Under the pieces are notes generated by a model, which had not been told where the DNA came from, searched no databases, and saw nothing but the letters and a program-made list of their open reading frames with translations. Made by a program: the position numbers and the translations under genes. Shown piece by piece: positions 1 through 8,143 of a DNA stretch of 64,000 nt. The stretch is from Bin80 sp965207565 (GTDB taxonomy: Bacteria; Bacteroidota; Rhodothermia; Rhodothermales; Bin80), in NCBI GenBank assembly GCA_965207565.1, contig CBDBMQ010000024.1:62001-126000 (forward strand), written 5' to 3'. How positions within the stretch are numbered: the first letter of the stretch is position 1; every line of letters starts with the position of its first letter.

Positions 1-389
1 TTGCCGTTGCCGTTCTCCGCGATGCTTCAGGGCGGATATTTATTCAACAGCGTGCGCCGAAAGGGCTTCTGGGCGGCCTGTGGGAATTGCCTGGCGGGAA
101 AGCACAACCGGGTGAATCGGGCCCTGCAACCTGTGTCCGTGAACTGCAAGAAGAGCTTGGAGTACAGGTGCTGGTAGGGAATTTGATCGGTAAAGTGAAC
201 CACGCATACTCTCACTTCAGGATTACACTATGTGCATATGAGTGCACCATGATTGACGGCGAGCCTAAATCCACTGCAGGCTTAACGACTGCCTGGGTTA
301 CACCTGATGAGCTAAACAAATTTGCATTTCCTAAAGCAAATCGGCATATACTTAACCTTCTGGCACCCCCCATGGCTGAAGCATCATGA
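1..389 (+). CDS. mutY: A/G-specific adenine glycosylase, C-terminal end (partial)
   Basis: This is the 3' end of a gene that begins before the window; the open frame is already running at base 3. It encodes a NUDIX-fold domain with the motif GKAQPGE, seven residues, then RELQEELGV. The preceding KGLLGGLWELPGG and the later HAYSHFRITL are typical of the C-terminal domain with which MutY recognises 8-oxoguanine opposite adenine, rather than of free-standing MutT. MutY removes the mispaired adenine in base excision repair. The N-terminal glycosylase and iron-sulfur domains are not visible. The stop overlaps the next start by 4 bases (ATGA), so the two are probably co-transcribed. A separate NUDIX hydrolase is the alternative. 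Confidence 0.82.
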   Translation, partial: AVAVLRDASGRIFIQQRAPKGLLGGLWELPGGKAQPGESGPATCVRELQEELGVQVLVGNLIGKVNHAYSHFRITLCAYECTMIDGEPKSTAGLTTAWVTPDELNKFAFPKANRHILNLLAPPMAEAS

Positions 390-877
390 ACGACACAATC
401 CTTTACATCATTCTCGGTGTGCTCTATCTCGTATTCACAGTGCTGGGGAGACTTGCCAAGAAAAAACAGCAGCAGACGCAGAAAGAGGAACCCTGGTCTC
501 TTGAAGATGCTCTACGGGATCTGCAGACTTCGTCGGACGAGCAGCCTGAAGTCGCTCAAGTTCCTGCACCGCAGACTCCTTCTGATTGGTCTGATGAGTA
601 TGCCCCGTACATTCCCGGTGCTCAGACCCTTCCCACTGAATCGCCCCGGCTGGCCAAACCGGACTTCGCAACGCCCGTCACCCTTCAGCAATCTGTCCCG
701 AAACCCAAACCGTCAGAACTACCCAACCCAGCCGGGAAACGTATACCGAACGCAACCCGCATGATCATCCACCACCTGAAAAACCCGAAGTCAGCGCGGA
801 CAGCAATTATTCTTAGTGAGATTCTCGGCAGGCCCAAGGGAGCCCGTGGGTTTCCACGACCTCGCCTGTATCGTTGA
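386..877 (+). CDS. Membrane-anchored hypothetical protein
   Basis: A 163-residue protein of unknown function. Residues 4-22 are a hydrophobic segment that would anchor it in the inner membrane, followed by a basic KKKQQQ stretch. The middle is long, proline-rich and probably disordered. The C-terminal 40 residues look ordered and include AIILSEILGRPKGAR, a tail I associate with small uncharacterised proteins of Bacteroidota-like genomes. It is translationally coupled to mutY by the ATGA overlap. No catalytic motif is visible. Confidence 0.7.
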   Translation: MNDTILYIILGVLYLVFTVLGRLAKKKQQQTQKEEPWSLEDALRDLQTSSDEQPEVAQVPAPQTPSDWSDEYAPYIPGAQTLPTESPRLAKPDFATPVTLQQSVPKPKPSELPNPAGKRIPNATRMIIHHLKNPKSARTAIILSEILGRPKGARGFPRPRLYR

Positions 878-885
878 GCATCTTT

Positions 886-910
886 GATCACATGATTTAC
901 GAATGTGATC
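886..910. other. 8-bp inverted repeat downstream of the mutY operon
   Basis: GATCACAT and ATGTGATC form a perfect 8-bp inverted repeat around a 9-base loop, just after the stop at 877. There is no T-tract, so it is not a standard intrinsic terminator. It may be an mRNA 3' hairpin or a protein site. The rest of 878-1050 shows nothing recognisable. Confidence 0.35.
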
Positions 911-1050
911 GTCAGGGCTGCGAGTACTCAACAGCCTATGCATAACGAACTCTCAGCCACAGCACAACTCAGAGCTGCGGTATCCATTTACCCGTACCTG
1001 ATGCTCACTTGAGCAAGTTTCCTGCTACCCAAGCACGGCAGCAGAAATCC

Positions 1051-1569
1051 CTACACTGGCGATTCTTCTCCGCGCTTGAATAATGCTGCGCCGATTGCAC
1101 CTCCAATCAGTCCCATCAGGACTCCCCCAACAACTGCGATCACCGGTGTACCCCAAGTCATCATCATCTGGGTAATGGATTCTGCCTGCTCCGCCCCGGG
1201 AGCGTCGAATGTACCGGCGTCACGCAAAATATCCAACGTTTCCTGGGGAGACGGAAGTATATCTATCAGGATTAATAACCACCCCAAAGCCAATCCCGCC
1301 GCGGCATATACGATCCCCGCGAGCGCACCAATTCCAACCCCCTGGCCTCCTGTCAGTGTTAATTCGTTTTCTGTGGCATAGTGCCAAACGGCAACGAGCC
1401 CACTGGTTAACATTATCATGCATCCGAGCAAGCCGAATATAATGTTCAGAACCGGTTGAGTATCAGTGGGATTAGAAGCGCCAGAAAGATGACCGGCTAC
1501 CTGGAGGATCGTCGCTGTAACGGCGGCAATTAAACCACCAATCAGAATAGATTGAGTTTTTGAAGGCAT
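1051..1569 (-). CDS. Four-helix integral membrane protein, unknown function
   Basis: A 172-residue protein with four clear hydrophobic segments, about residues 8-28, 41-63, 77-105 and 143-165. The glycine-rich helices include GVGIGALAGIVYAAAGLALG and VVGGVLMGLIGGAIGAALF. The architecture resembles the DUF4199-type small membrane proteins common in Bacteroidota, but I see no motif that makes this certain. The loop between helices 3 and 4 is acidic. It lies on the same strand as the DUF2085 protein, 66 bases downstream of it, so the two may be co-transcribed. Confidence 0.65.
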   Translation of the reverse strand: MPSKTQSILIGGLIAAVTATILQVAGHLSGASNPTDTQPVLNIIFGLLGCMIMLTSGLVAVWHYATENELTLTGGQGVGIGALAGIVYAAAGLALGWLLILIDILPSPQETLDILRDAGTFDAPGAEQAESITQMMMTWGTPVIAVVGGVLMGLIGGAIGAALFKRGEESPV

Positions 1570-1635
1570 TGAAATTATGTCTGTTCGGTCTGAATAATAA
1601 GCAATTTAGGCTAAATATTGGTAGGATATAATTCC

Positions 1636-2076
1636 CTATGTCTCACGCCATGCCATACCTCGTGCAACCAGAACTCCGGCAATAACACCAAAAATTGCCC
1701 CTGTGAAAAAGCGGCTTCCCGCCGAATTGTGCCAAATATTCAAGAGATCCAGCCCCCAATCCAATGCCAGCAGTACCAAGGATACCATCACAAATATGTG
1801 TGCATTCCTGCCACTCCAGCCCCGGCAAATCAGAGCAACAATGGGTCCTACAACCAGACCGATCAGGATTCCGTAGCACCGGTGACAGACCGCCAACTGA
1901 ACGCCATCAACATGGGGAGACCGCTCGCTGATCTGGTGACAGAATGGATCAAATATGTGCATCAATGCCAACTGCAGCGGCTCACTAATCCATGGAGGGA
2001 TGCTGGCTAGCACCGGCAAAATCGCCATCAGCAAGAGAGATCCGATCCAGGCAATCCCGTTTACACGAATGGTCAT
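1636..2076 (-). CDS. DUF2085 family membrane protein
   Basis: A 146-residue integral membrane protein with about four hydrophobic helices. The motif FCHQISERSPH, then about ten residues, then CHRCYGI is the diagnostic cysteine/histidine pattern of DUF2085, suggesting a metal or redox site near the membrane. The family has no established function. The ATG at 2076 is the natural start and gives the usual family length. It is divergent from groES, with about 260 bases between them. Confidence 0.8.
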   Translation of the reverse strand: MTIRVNGIAWIGSLLLMAILPVLASIPPWISEPLQLALMHIFDPFCHQISERSPHVDGVQLAVCHRCYGILIGLVVGPIVALICRGWSGRNAHIFVMVSLVLLALDWGLDLLNIWHNSAGSRFFTGAIFGVIAGVLVARGMAWRET

Positions 2077-2201
2077 ACGTCAATTTGTCCTGTCTTTAAT
2101 CGTCATCTGGACAGCTTGGCACTTATGGTACGACTAATTTTGACATAGTTCAGCATGGCATACAGTTTGCACGGTCGCCTCACCTGAATGCACAACGTAT
2201 C

Positions 2202-2227
2202 TTGTTTGAAGCATGTACATATATAAT
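2202..2227 (+). promoter_or_regulatory. Probable sigma-70-type promoter of groESL
   Basis: A perfect TATAAT lies at 2222-2227 with a weak TTGTTT at 2202-2207, a short 14-base spacing. It is about 35 bases upstream of the CIRCE repeat and 110 bases upstream of groES, so the operator would lie in the 5' leader. The -10 match is clear; the -35 assignment is uncertain. Confidence 0.45.
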
Positions 2228-2261
2228 GTAACTCTGCAAAAATGCGTCTGCTGCATTCTTG

Positions 2262-2288
2262 TTAGCACTCATTTAGAGAGACTGCTAA
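2262..2288 (+). promoter_or_regulatory. CIRCE operator (HrcA binding site)
   Basis: TTAGCACTC, nine bases, then GACTGCTAA. This matches the CIRCE consensus TTAGCACTC-N9-GAGTGCTAA at 17 of 18 arm positions. CIRCE is the operator for the heat-shock repressor HrcA and is classically found upstream of groESL. It lies 48 bases before the groES start, between the probable promoter and the gene, so HrcA control of groESL is the expected regulation. No hrcA gene is in the window. Confidence 0.93.
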
Positions 2289-2336
2289 CAACCGAAACTC
2301 TTACTTCCTAACCAACAACTTAACTCTTTACCAATC

Positions 2337-2621
2337 ATGAAAATTCAACCACTTAGTGATCGTGTGGTCGTACAGGCGCAGGATGCTGAAGAGCAGACTG
2401 CAAGCGGCCTCTACATTCCAGACACGGCGAAAGAAAAACCCCAACGGGGAGTCGTTCTGGCTGTCGGTCCGGGCCGTGTCGAAAACGGCACTAAAATTGA
2501 CATGACCGTCAAGTCCGGTGATGTTGTTCTGTATGGCAAGTACTCTGGAACCGAGGTCACGCTTGACGACCAGGAGTACATGATCATGCGGGAGACCGAT
2601 ATCCTTGGCATTATCCAGTAA
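2337..2621 (+). CDS. groES: Co-chaperonin GroES
   Basis: A 94-residue protein covering the whole GroES family. The start MKIQPLSDRVVV, the mobile loop at about residues 18-38 (ASGLYIPDTAKEKPQ), and GPGR...VKSGDVVLYGKYSGTEV are all canonical. A heptamer of this protein caps GroEL and closes the folding chamber in the cytoplasm. It is the first gene of the groES-groEL operon, with 38 bases before groEL, and is preceded by a CIRCE operator. The ATG at 2337 has no Shine-Dalgarno sequence, as is common in Bacteroidota. Confidence 0.97.
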   Translation: MKIQPLSDRVVVQAQDAEEQTASGLYIPDTAKEKPQRGVVLAVGPGRVENGTKIDMTVKSGDVVLYGKYSGTEVTLDDQEYMIMRETDILGIIQ

Positions 2622-2659
2622 CGAATCCTCATACACAATCTTAAACTCTACTTGAACTC

Positions 2660-4312
2660 ATGGCAAAACAAATTATTTTCGACGCTGACGCACGAGGCGC
2701 CCTCAAGCGCGGCGTTGATCAACTCGCGAGTGCAGTCAAAGTCACTCTTGGCCCTAAAGGCCGCAATGTTATTATCGAGAAAAAATTCGGATCACCAACC
2801 GTTACCAAAGACGGTGTCACTGTCGCCAAAGAAGTTGAGCTTGAAGACAAGCTCGAAAATGTTGGCGCCCAGATGGTCAAGGAAGTTGCTTCCAAGACCA
2901 GTGATGTCGCAGGCGACGGGACCACAACGGCCACCGTTCTCGCTCAGGCGATCATGACCGCTGGCCTCAAGAACGTGACGGCCGGTGCCAACCCAATGGA
3001 CCTGAAGCGTGGTATTGACAAAGCTGTCGGCCAAGTCGTGAATCATCTCCGCTCACAGAGCCGCGACATTGAAGGTCGCAACGAGATTGCCCAGGTCGGT
3101 GCCATCAGCGCCAACAACGACGAAGCCATCGGCACCTTGATTGCAGATGCTTTTGAGCGCGTTGGCAAGGATGGTGTGATTACCGTCGAAGAGGCCCGTG
3201 GCACAGAAACAACACTGGATGTGGTTGAGGGGATGCAGTTTGATCGCGGATACCTGTCTCCCTACTTTGTGACCGATCCTGATGATATGGAGACCGTCCT
3301 TGAGGATGCGCAACTGCTCATCTTCGACAAAAAAATCTCCGCAATGAAGGATCTGCTCCCGATCCTGGAGAAAATTGCACAGACCAGTTCTCCTCTTCTG
3401 GTGATCGCCGAAGATGTTGAAGGGGAAGCACTTGCAACGATGGTCGTGAACAAGCTGCGTGGCACATTACGTGTTGCTGCTGTCAAAGCCCCTGGCTTTG
3501 GAGACCGCAGAAAAGCAATGCTGGAAGATATTGCAATCCTCACCGGAGGCACCGTCATCAGCGAAGAAAAAGGCTATCGCCTCGAAAATGCAACACTGGA
3601 TTATCTGGGGAAAGCCAAGCGTGTTGTGATCGACAAAGACAACACTGTCATTGTCGATGGTGCAGGTAGTTCGGATCAGATCAAGGCCCGCACAAATCAG
3701 ATTAGACAGCAGATTGAGTCAACCACAAGTGACTATGATCGTGAGAAACTGCAGGAACGGCTTGCCAAGTTAAGCGGCGGTGTTGCTGTTCTCAAGATTG
3801 GTGCAGCGACCGAGCCGGAGATGAAAGAGAAAAAAGCTCGCGTTGAAGATGCATTGCATGCGACACGCGCAGCCATTGAAGAAGGGATCGTTCCTGGTGG
3901 TGGCGTTGCTCTAATCAGAGCAATCGATGCACTTGATGAGGCAGCAACGGACAACGAGGATCAGAAAATCGGTGTCAATATCGTTCGCCGCGCCCTTGAA
4001 GAGCCACTTCGCCAGATCTCCATAAATGCTGGAGTTGAAGGCTCTATCGTTGCTCAGAAAGTCAAGGAAGGCAAAGGGGATTTCGGTTATAATGCCCGCA
4101 CGGAAGAGTATGAAACTCTCATCAGTGCTGGTGTGATTGATCCCACCAAAGTTGTGCGCGCTGCCCTGGAGAATGCATCCTCGGTGAGTGGACTATTGCT
4201 GACGACCGAAACGGTCGTGGCGGATCGTCCCGAGAAGCCTGCTGCAGGCGGTGGAGATCATCATGATCCCAGCGGTGGCATGGGCGGCATGGGTGGAGGA
4301 ATGGGCTTCTAA
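2660..4312 (+). CDS. groEL: Chaperonin GroEL
   Basis: A 550-residue full-length GroEL (Hsp60). The ATP-binding segments VTLGPKGRNVIIEKKFG near residue 30 and GDGTTTATVLAQAI near residue 86 are intact. The equatorial C-terminal motif EEGIVPGGGVALIRA is present, and the tail ends in the typical Gly-Gly-Met repeats. It forms the double-ring ATP-dependent folding machine with GroES. It is the second gene of the CIRCE-controlled operon and is followed at once by a strong intrinsic terminator. The histidine pair in the tail just before the Gly-Met run is a minor peculiarity. Confidence 0.98.
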   Translation: MAKQIIFDADARGALKRGVDQLASAVKVTLGPKGRNVIIEKKFGSPTVTKDGVTVAKEVELEDKLENVGAQMVKEVASKTSDVAGDGTTTATVLAQAIMTAGLKNVTAGANPMDLKRGIDKAVGQVVNHLRSQSRDIEGRNEIAQVGAISANNDEAIGTLIADAFERVGKDGVITVEEARGTETTLDVVEGMQFDRGYLSPYFVTDPDDMETVLEDAQLLIFDKKISAMKDLLPILEKIAQTSSPLLVIAEDVEGEALATMVVNKLRGTLRVAAVKAPGFGDRRKAMLEDIAILTGGTVISEEKGYRLENATLDYLGKAKRVVIDKDNTVIVDGAGSSDQIKARTNQIRQQIESTTSDYDREKLQERLAKLSGGVAVLKIGAATEPEMKEKKARVEDALHATRAAIEEGIVPGGGVALIRAIDALDEAATDNEDQKIGVNIVRRALEEPLRQISINAGVEGSIVAQKVKEGKGDFGYNARTEEYETLISAGVIDPTKVVRAALENASSVSGLLLTTETVVADRPEKPAAGGGDHHDPSGGMGGMGGGMGF

Positions 4313-4323
4313 CCCAAATTCTC

Positions 4324-5733
4324 TCACAGTCCGAAGGGGGGCGGAGCCATCAGGCTTCGCCCCCTATTTTTTTTGTCCGATCCGATATCGTCCATGCACC
4401 ACTTGGCAAGTTCACTTGCCTCACGCACACTGGATCCCTCTGCATAAATACGCACGATCGGCTCCGTATTGGACTTTCGAACATGAACCCAGCCATCCGG
4501 GAAGTTTATTTTCACCCCATCTACGGTTGAAATATCCTCATGCGCGTGCCGCGAGGCAAACCGCCGAAGCACTTCATCTGGATCTGTCACCATGATTTTG
4601 TTTTTCGAAATCGCATACTGGGGTAAGGAGCGCCGATACTCTGAGAATGGCATCCCCTGTTCAGCCAGGTGCTGAAGGATGATCGCGGCACCTGCAAGTG
4701 CATCCCGACCATAATGGAGATCAGGCAAAATCACTCCCCCATTGCCCTCTCCACCAAGAATGGCTCCATATTGTTGCATCGTCTTCACGACATGTATTTC
4801 TCCCACTGCGGACCGGTACACAGGCATCCCATAGCGTGCTGCCACATCGTCAATCGCACGGGACGACGATAGGTTGGTGGCATAGGGCCCACTGCGCCTC
4901 TGCCACAGGAAGTCCGCCGCGATCACCTGCGTTAATTCTTCGCTCACATAGTTTCCCCGGTCATCAATCAGGGCCAGTCTGTCTGCATCCGGGTCTACCA
5001 CCAGTCCCAGATCGGCATTCATTTCCTGAACATACTCCATCGTTTTTTGCAAGTGCTCCGGCAGAGGCTCTGCCGGATGAGCAAACCGGCCTGTAACCTC
5101 GCCATTGATCAGCCAGACATCCTTCACCCCCAATCGCTTCAATAGCGGCGGCAATGCCAATGCACCGACCGAATTAATCCCGTCTACCACAACCGTATAG
5201 CCCATGGCTCCGATGGCGCCCGGCTGACAATATGGCAGATCCATGATTGCATCAATGTGCCTTGGAATATATTCAGCCGTGCGTATCCCTCCCGGCTGGA
5301 CCTCCTGATGCATTGGCGCTTCCGGCTGCTGTGCCATATCCATCACGATCTTCCCCTCCTCTGTCGACAGAAACTCGCTCTTCTCATTGAGTAGTTTCAG
5401 CGCATTCCAATCTTCAGGATTATGGGAGGCACTTAATATGATCCCCCCACGCGCCTCTTCAAACAGGACGGCCATTGCAACCGTTGGTGTGGGGGCCAGC
5501 CCAATATCAATCACCTCAATCCCGAGACTGCGGAGTGTTGCTACGACAATCTGAGAACATACCTCTCCCGAGGTACGTGCATCCCGGCCTACGACAACGC
5601 GTCGAGGAAGGTGATTCGGCTGATTCAGACAAAATGTACCGAAAGCCAAACTGTAGCGTACGAGGACCAGTGCATCGAGACCGGCACCATAGATCCCCCG
5701 GATTCCAGAAATTGATTCAATGAGTGTTCTCAC
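4324..5733 (-). CDS. glmM: Phosphoglucosamine mutase / phosphohexomutase family
   Basis: A 469-residue alpha-D-phosphohexomutase. The phosphoserine loop ILSASHNPEDWNALK (Ser103 phosphorylated), the metal loop DPDADR (247-252), the sugar-binding loop GEGNGG (328-333) and the phosphate-binding SNTEP (421-425) are all present in order. In Bacteroidota-like genomes such a protein is usually GlmM, which converts glucosamine-6-phosphate to glucosamine-1-phosphate for peptidoglycan and lipopolysaccharide precursors. Phosphomannomutase activity cannot be excluded. Residues 454-466 are encoded by the groEL terminator read on the opposite strand, giving a basic/proline tail that may be only an overlap by-product. 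Confidence 0.85.
   Translation of the reverse strand: MRTLIESISGIRGIYGAGLDALVLVRYSLAFGTFCLNQPNHLPRRVVVGRDARTSGEVCSQIVVATLRSLGIEVIDIGLAPTPTVAMAVLFEEARGGIILSASHNPEDWNALKLLNEKSEFLSTEEGKIVMDMAQQPEAPMHQEVQPGGIRTAEYIPRHIDAIMDLPYCQPGAIGAMGYTVVVDGINSVGALALPPLLKRLGVKDVWLINGEVTGRFAHPAEPLPEHLQKTMEYVQEMNADLGLVVDPDADRLALIDDRGNYVSEELTQVIAADFLWQRRSGPYATNLSSSRAIDDVAARYGMPVYRSAVGEIHVVKTMQQYGAILGGEGNGGVILPDLHYGRDALAGAAIILQHLAEQGMPFSEYRRSLPQYAISKNKIMVTDPDEVLRRFASRHAHEDISTVDGVKINFPDGWVHVRKSNTEPIVRIYAEGSSVREASELAKWCMDDIGSDKKNRGRSLMAPPPFGL
4337..4374 (+). terminator. Intrinsic terminator of groESL
   Basis: A 12-bp stem (4337-4348 with 4353-4364, one G-T wobble) around the loop ATCA, followed by a run of eight T at 4367-4374. 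It is a textbook Rho-independent terminator for groEL, 24 bases after its stop. It lies inside the 3' coding end of the convergent glmM-like gene. Confidence 0.9.
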
Positions 5734-5808
5734 AAGCTATCTCAGCGTTCATAGCCATGGAACAGAATAACGGTGGTTTGGGTTGCCTAGGGCTGGATTT
5801 TTTTTATC

Positions 5809-6747
5809 ATGGTTACATCCTCAAGTACGTTGTCCCCTCGTTGGCGGTATCACTACGCAGCAAGTGGGCTGGTTCTTTGCCTCATTCTGGTCAGTTGGGG
5901 AGGCGTGGTAACCAGTATTGAGGCCGGACTTGCTGTTCCTGACTGGCCTACTTCATTCGGCTCCTATGACCCACTTGCCACAGGATACAGCGACCCCGCA
6001 GATCCAGATGCAAGATGGTGGCAGGTTGGCCCTATTTTGGCGGAGCACGGACACCGGTTGCTGGGGGCCCTGGTAGGTCTATGGGTCGTTGGACTTGCGC
6101 TATGGACGCTGATAGCAGATTCACGGCATTGGGTTCGCATTGTAGCTGTATCTGCGGTTGGCCTCGTAATCGCACAGGGAATCCTTGGGGGACTCCGCGT
6201 AATCTGGACCTCTATGGATTTGGCTGTAGTCCATGCAATGGGAGCACAACTTTTTTTCTGTACTGCTGCTGCCCTGACACTTTTTAATTCGCGGATGTGG
6301 CTTGAGCACTCCATTGAGAGTTCACCGAAAATCATCCGCCTGCGCGCTCTGACAATTGCTACCGCGGCAGCCGTTTATATACAAATTCTACTGGGCGCCC
6401 TACTCCGACACCCCGGCGCCGGCGTAGACCTGACTTTCGTGGTCATTCATGCTTCGGGAAGTGTTGTTGCATTATCTTTAGTCATTGTGACCTGCGGATA
6501 TATCCGAGAGTACTTTAATGACAAACCAATCCTGAATCGCGGAGCTTGGTGGATGTTGATCAGTCTGGGCGTGCAAATGGTTCTGGGGATGGTTACTCTG
6601 ACGGTACTTCTTTTCGATTCCGGGCAAAGCACCCGGAGTTTGGTCCAGGTTATACTCTCATCTTCTCATCTGGTAGTTGGAACAATTCTAATGGGCAGTT
6701 GCGCTTGCGTGATGCTTGGAACTTTGAGGTTGCAAGGTGAACAGTAA
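5809..6747 (+). CDS. ctaA: Heme A synthase (CtaA/COX15 family)
   Basis: A 312-residue protein with about eight membrane helices. GGVVTSIEAGLAVPDWPTSFG near residue 31 is the family hallmark. The heme-ligand histidines appear at H80/H82 (EHGHRLLG), H142 (VHAMGAQLFF), H214 (VIHASGS) and H287 (SSSHLVVG). The enzyme oxidises the C8 methyl of heme O to a formyl group, making heme A for aa3-type cytochrome oxidase. It overlaps ctaB by 11 bases, so the two steps of heme A synthesis are coupled. No oxidase subunit genes are in the window. Confidence 0.92.
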   Translation: MVTSSSTLSPRWRYHYAASGLVLCLILVSWGGVVTSIEAGLAVPDWPTSFGSYDPLATGYSDPADPDARWWQVGPILAEHGHRLLGALVGLWVVGLALWTLIADSRHWVRIVAVSAVGLVIAQGILGGLRVIWTSMDLAVVHAMGAQLFFCTAAALTLFNSRMWLEHSIESSPKIIRLRALTIATAAAVYIQILLGALLRHPGAGVDLTFVVIHASGSVVALSLVIVTCGYIREYFNDKPILNRGAWWMLISLGVQMVLGMVTLTVLLFDSGQSTRSLVQVILSSSHLVVGTILMGSCACVMLGTLRLQGEQ

Positions 6748-7663
6748 TACTTTTCTTTCCGAAGAAGCTGCGGAACTCCGTCTTCTGCGGCCAGGGTCTG
6801 GCCCGATTTCAACTCTCCAAGATTACTGGGAGCTGGTCAAGCCGGAAATTACATTCCAGGTTGTACTGGCTGCCCTGGCCGGATTCATTTTAGGGACAAC
6901 TGGAAACCTGAGTCCGTCCTTGCTGGTACTGGCCTTGGCTGGAACTGCGTTTGCGAGTGCTGGGGGCGGCGTACTGAATCATTATATCGAGCGGCATAAT
7001 GACGCATTGATGCGCCGCACTGCCCAGCGGCCATTGCCTTCCGGTCGAATCAACCCGGGGATTGCACTTGTTTTTGGAATTGCACTGGTGATTGCCGGAC
7101 TCACTTTGCTTTGGTGGGTAAATCTAACGACACTGCTTTTGGCGGCATTGACTATTGTTCTGTATTTGTTTGCCTATACCCCGCTTAAGCGCCGCACAAC
7201 CTACAATACCTTGATTGGGACGATCCCTGGGGCACTACCTGCTCTGGGAGGGTATACAGCGGCCACGGGAACGGTTGGCACTGCTGGCTGGATCCTTTTT
7301 GGAATGTTTGCACTCTGGCAAATCCCTCACTTTCTGGCTCTTGCCTGGATGTATCGTAAAGATTATGCACGTGGAGGCCATGCGATGCTACCCGCTAAAA
7401 ACCCAGAAGCAAAGGCAACGGCTCACCGGATCCTCGCCTACAGTATCCTGTTATTGGGAACCAGCCTTCTCTTACCCCTCCTGAATTATACCGGATGGAT
7501 CTATCTGGCAATCATCATTCCTGCGGGGATTGGTTTTATCTGGCCCTCTATTGGTTTTTACCAAAAACAGACTGCTACACAGGCACGCCGGGTGCTCTTG
7601 GCCAGCATTATCTATGTACCGATCCTGGTCGCCGCCGTCACAGCCGATCACTGGCTATTGTAG
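6737..7663 (+). CDS. ctaB: Heme O synthase (protoheme IX farnesyltransferase)
   Basis: A 308-residue UbiA-superfamily prenyltransferase with about nine membrane helices. The conserved NxxxE...D run is seen as NHYIERHNDALMRRTAQRPLPSG (residues 81-103; shown here as one motif with N81, E85 and D89 as key residues), and the second aspartate region precedes helix 5. It adds a farnesyl group to heme B to make heme O, the substrate of CtaA upstream. It starts at a GTG inside the end of ctaA. Its stop is one base from the stop of the convergent lipocalin-like gene. Confidence 0.92.
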   Translation: MNSNTFLSEEAAELRLLRPGSGPISTLQDYWELVKPEITFQVVLAALAGFILGTTGNLSPSLLVLALAGTAFASAGGGVLNHYIERHNDALMRRTAQRPLPSGRINPGIALVFGIALVIAGLTLLWWVNLTTLLLAALTIVLYLFAYTPLKRRTTYNTLIGTIPGALPALGGYTAATGTVGTAGWILFGMFALWQIPHFLALAWMYRKDYARGGHAMLPAKNPEAKATAHRILAYSILLLGTSLLLPLLNYTGWIYLAIIIPAGIGFIWPSIGFYQKQTATQARRVLLASIIYVPILVAAVTADHWLL

Positions 7664-7664
7664 G

Positions 7665-8081
7665 CTACTCAATCCGACGCCAAACTTCCTCCAGGCGGTA
7701 CCCGCTTGGGAATTCGCCAACATGGTACCACAGATCACCGACAATACGGGCAGAAAAACGCAGGGCTACACCAACCAGGGCTTCACTGGTATGATACTCC
7801 AAATATTCCGTATACAGCGTATCATCTTCCAGAGTATACCTGCCCCCTCCGGCCAGAACGTCTGTACCGCTGTCTGACTGATATCCCCAGGAAAAATGCG
7901 TGGAATTTAGAATTTTTATTGATGGCGGAATATTGAGCGTAACGATTACCGTATCTGGATAAACCGAACGCTGGGATACAATACGCCAACTTCCTTCTAA
8001 ATGGTTGGCGGGTGCCTGCGCCAAAGCCGCCGGGCCTGCCAAAAATGCGATGAAAAGCAGTAGAACTGATGCTTGTTTCAT
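7665..8081 (-). CDS. Secreted lipocalin-like protein, unknown function
   Basis: A 138-residue protein. The start chosen at 8081 gives a clean signal peptide (MKQASVLLLFIAFLAGPAALAQA); the open frame continues further upstream, but that part lies opposite rlmN and has no signal. The mature part, beginning LEGSWRIVSQRSVYPD, resembles the small DUF4488/lipocalin-like beta-barrels of Bacteroidota, with a final YRLEEVWRRI. It is probably periplasmic. The ligand is unknown. Confidence 0.65.
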   Translation of the reverse strand: MKQASVLLLFIAFLAGPAALAQAPANHLEGSWRIVSQRSVYPDTVIVTLNIPPSIKILNSTHFSWGYQSDSGTDVLAGGGRYTLEDDTLYTEYLEYHTSEALVGVALRFSARIVGDLWYHVGEFPSGYRLEEVWRRIE

Positions 8082-8143
8082 AATCGTATGGATCTTAAGA
8101 TTCACTATCAAGGTAACGTTCTCTCCTGTAATTATCAAACGTT

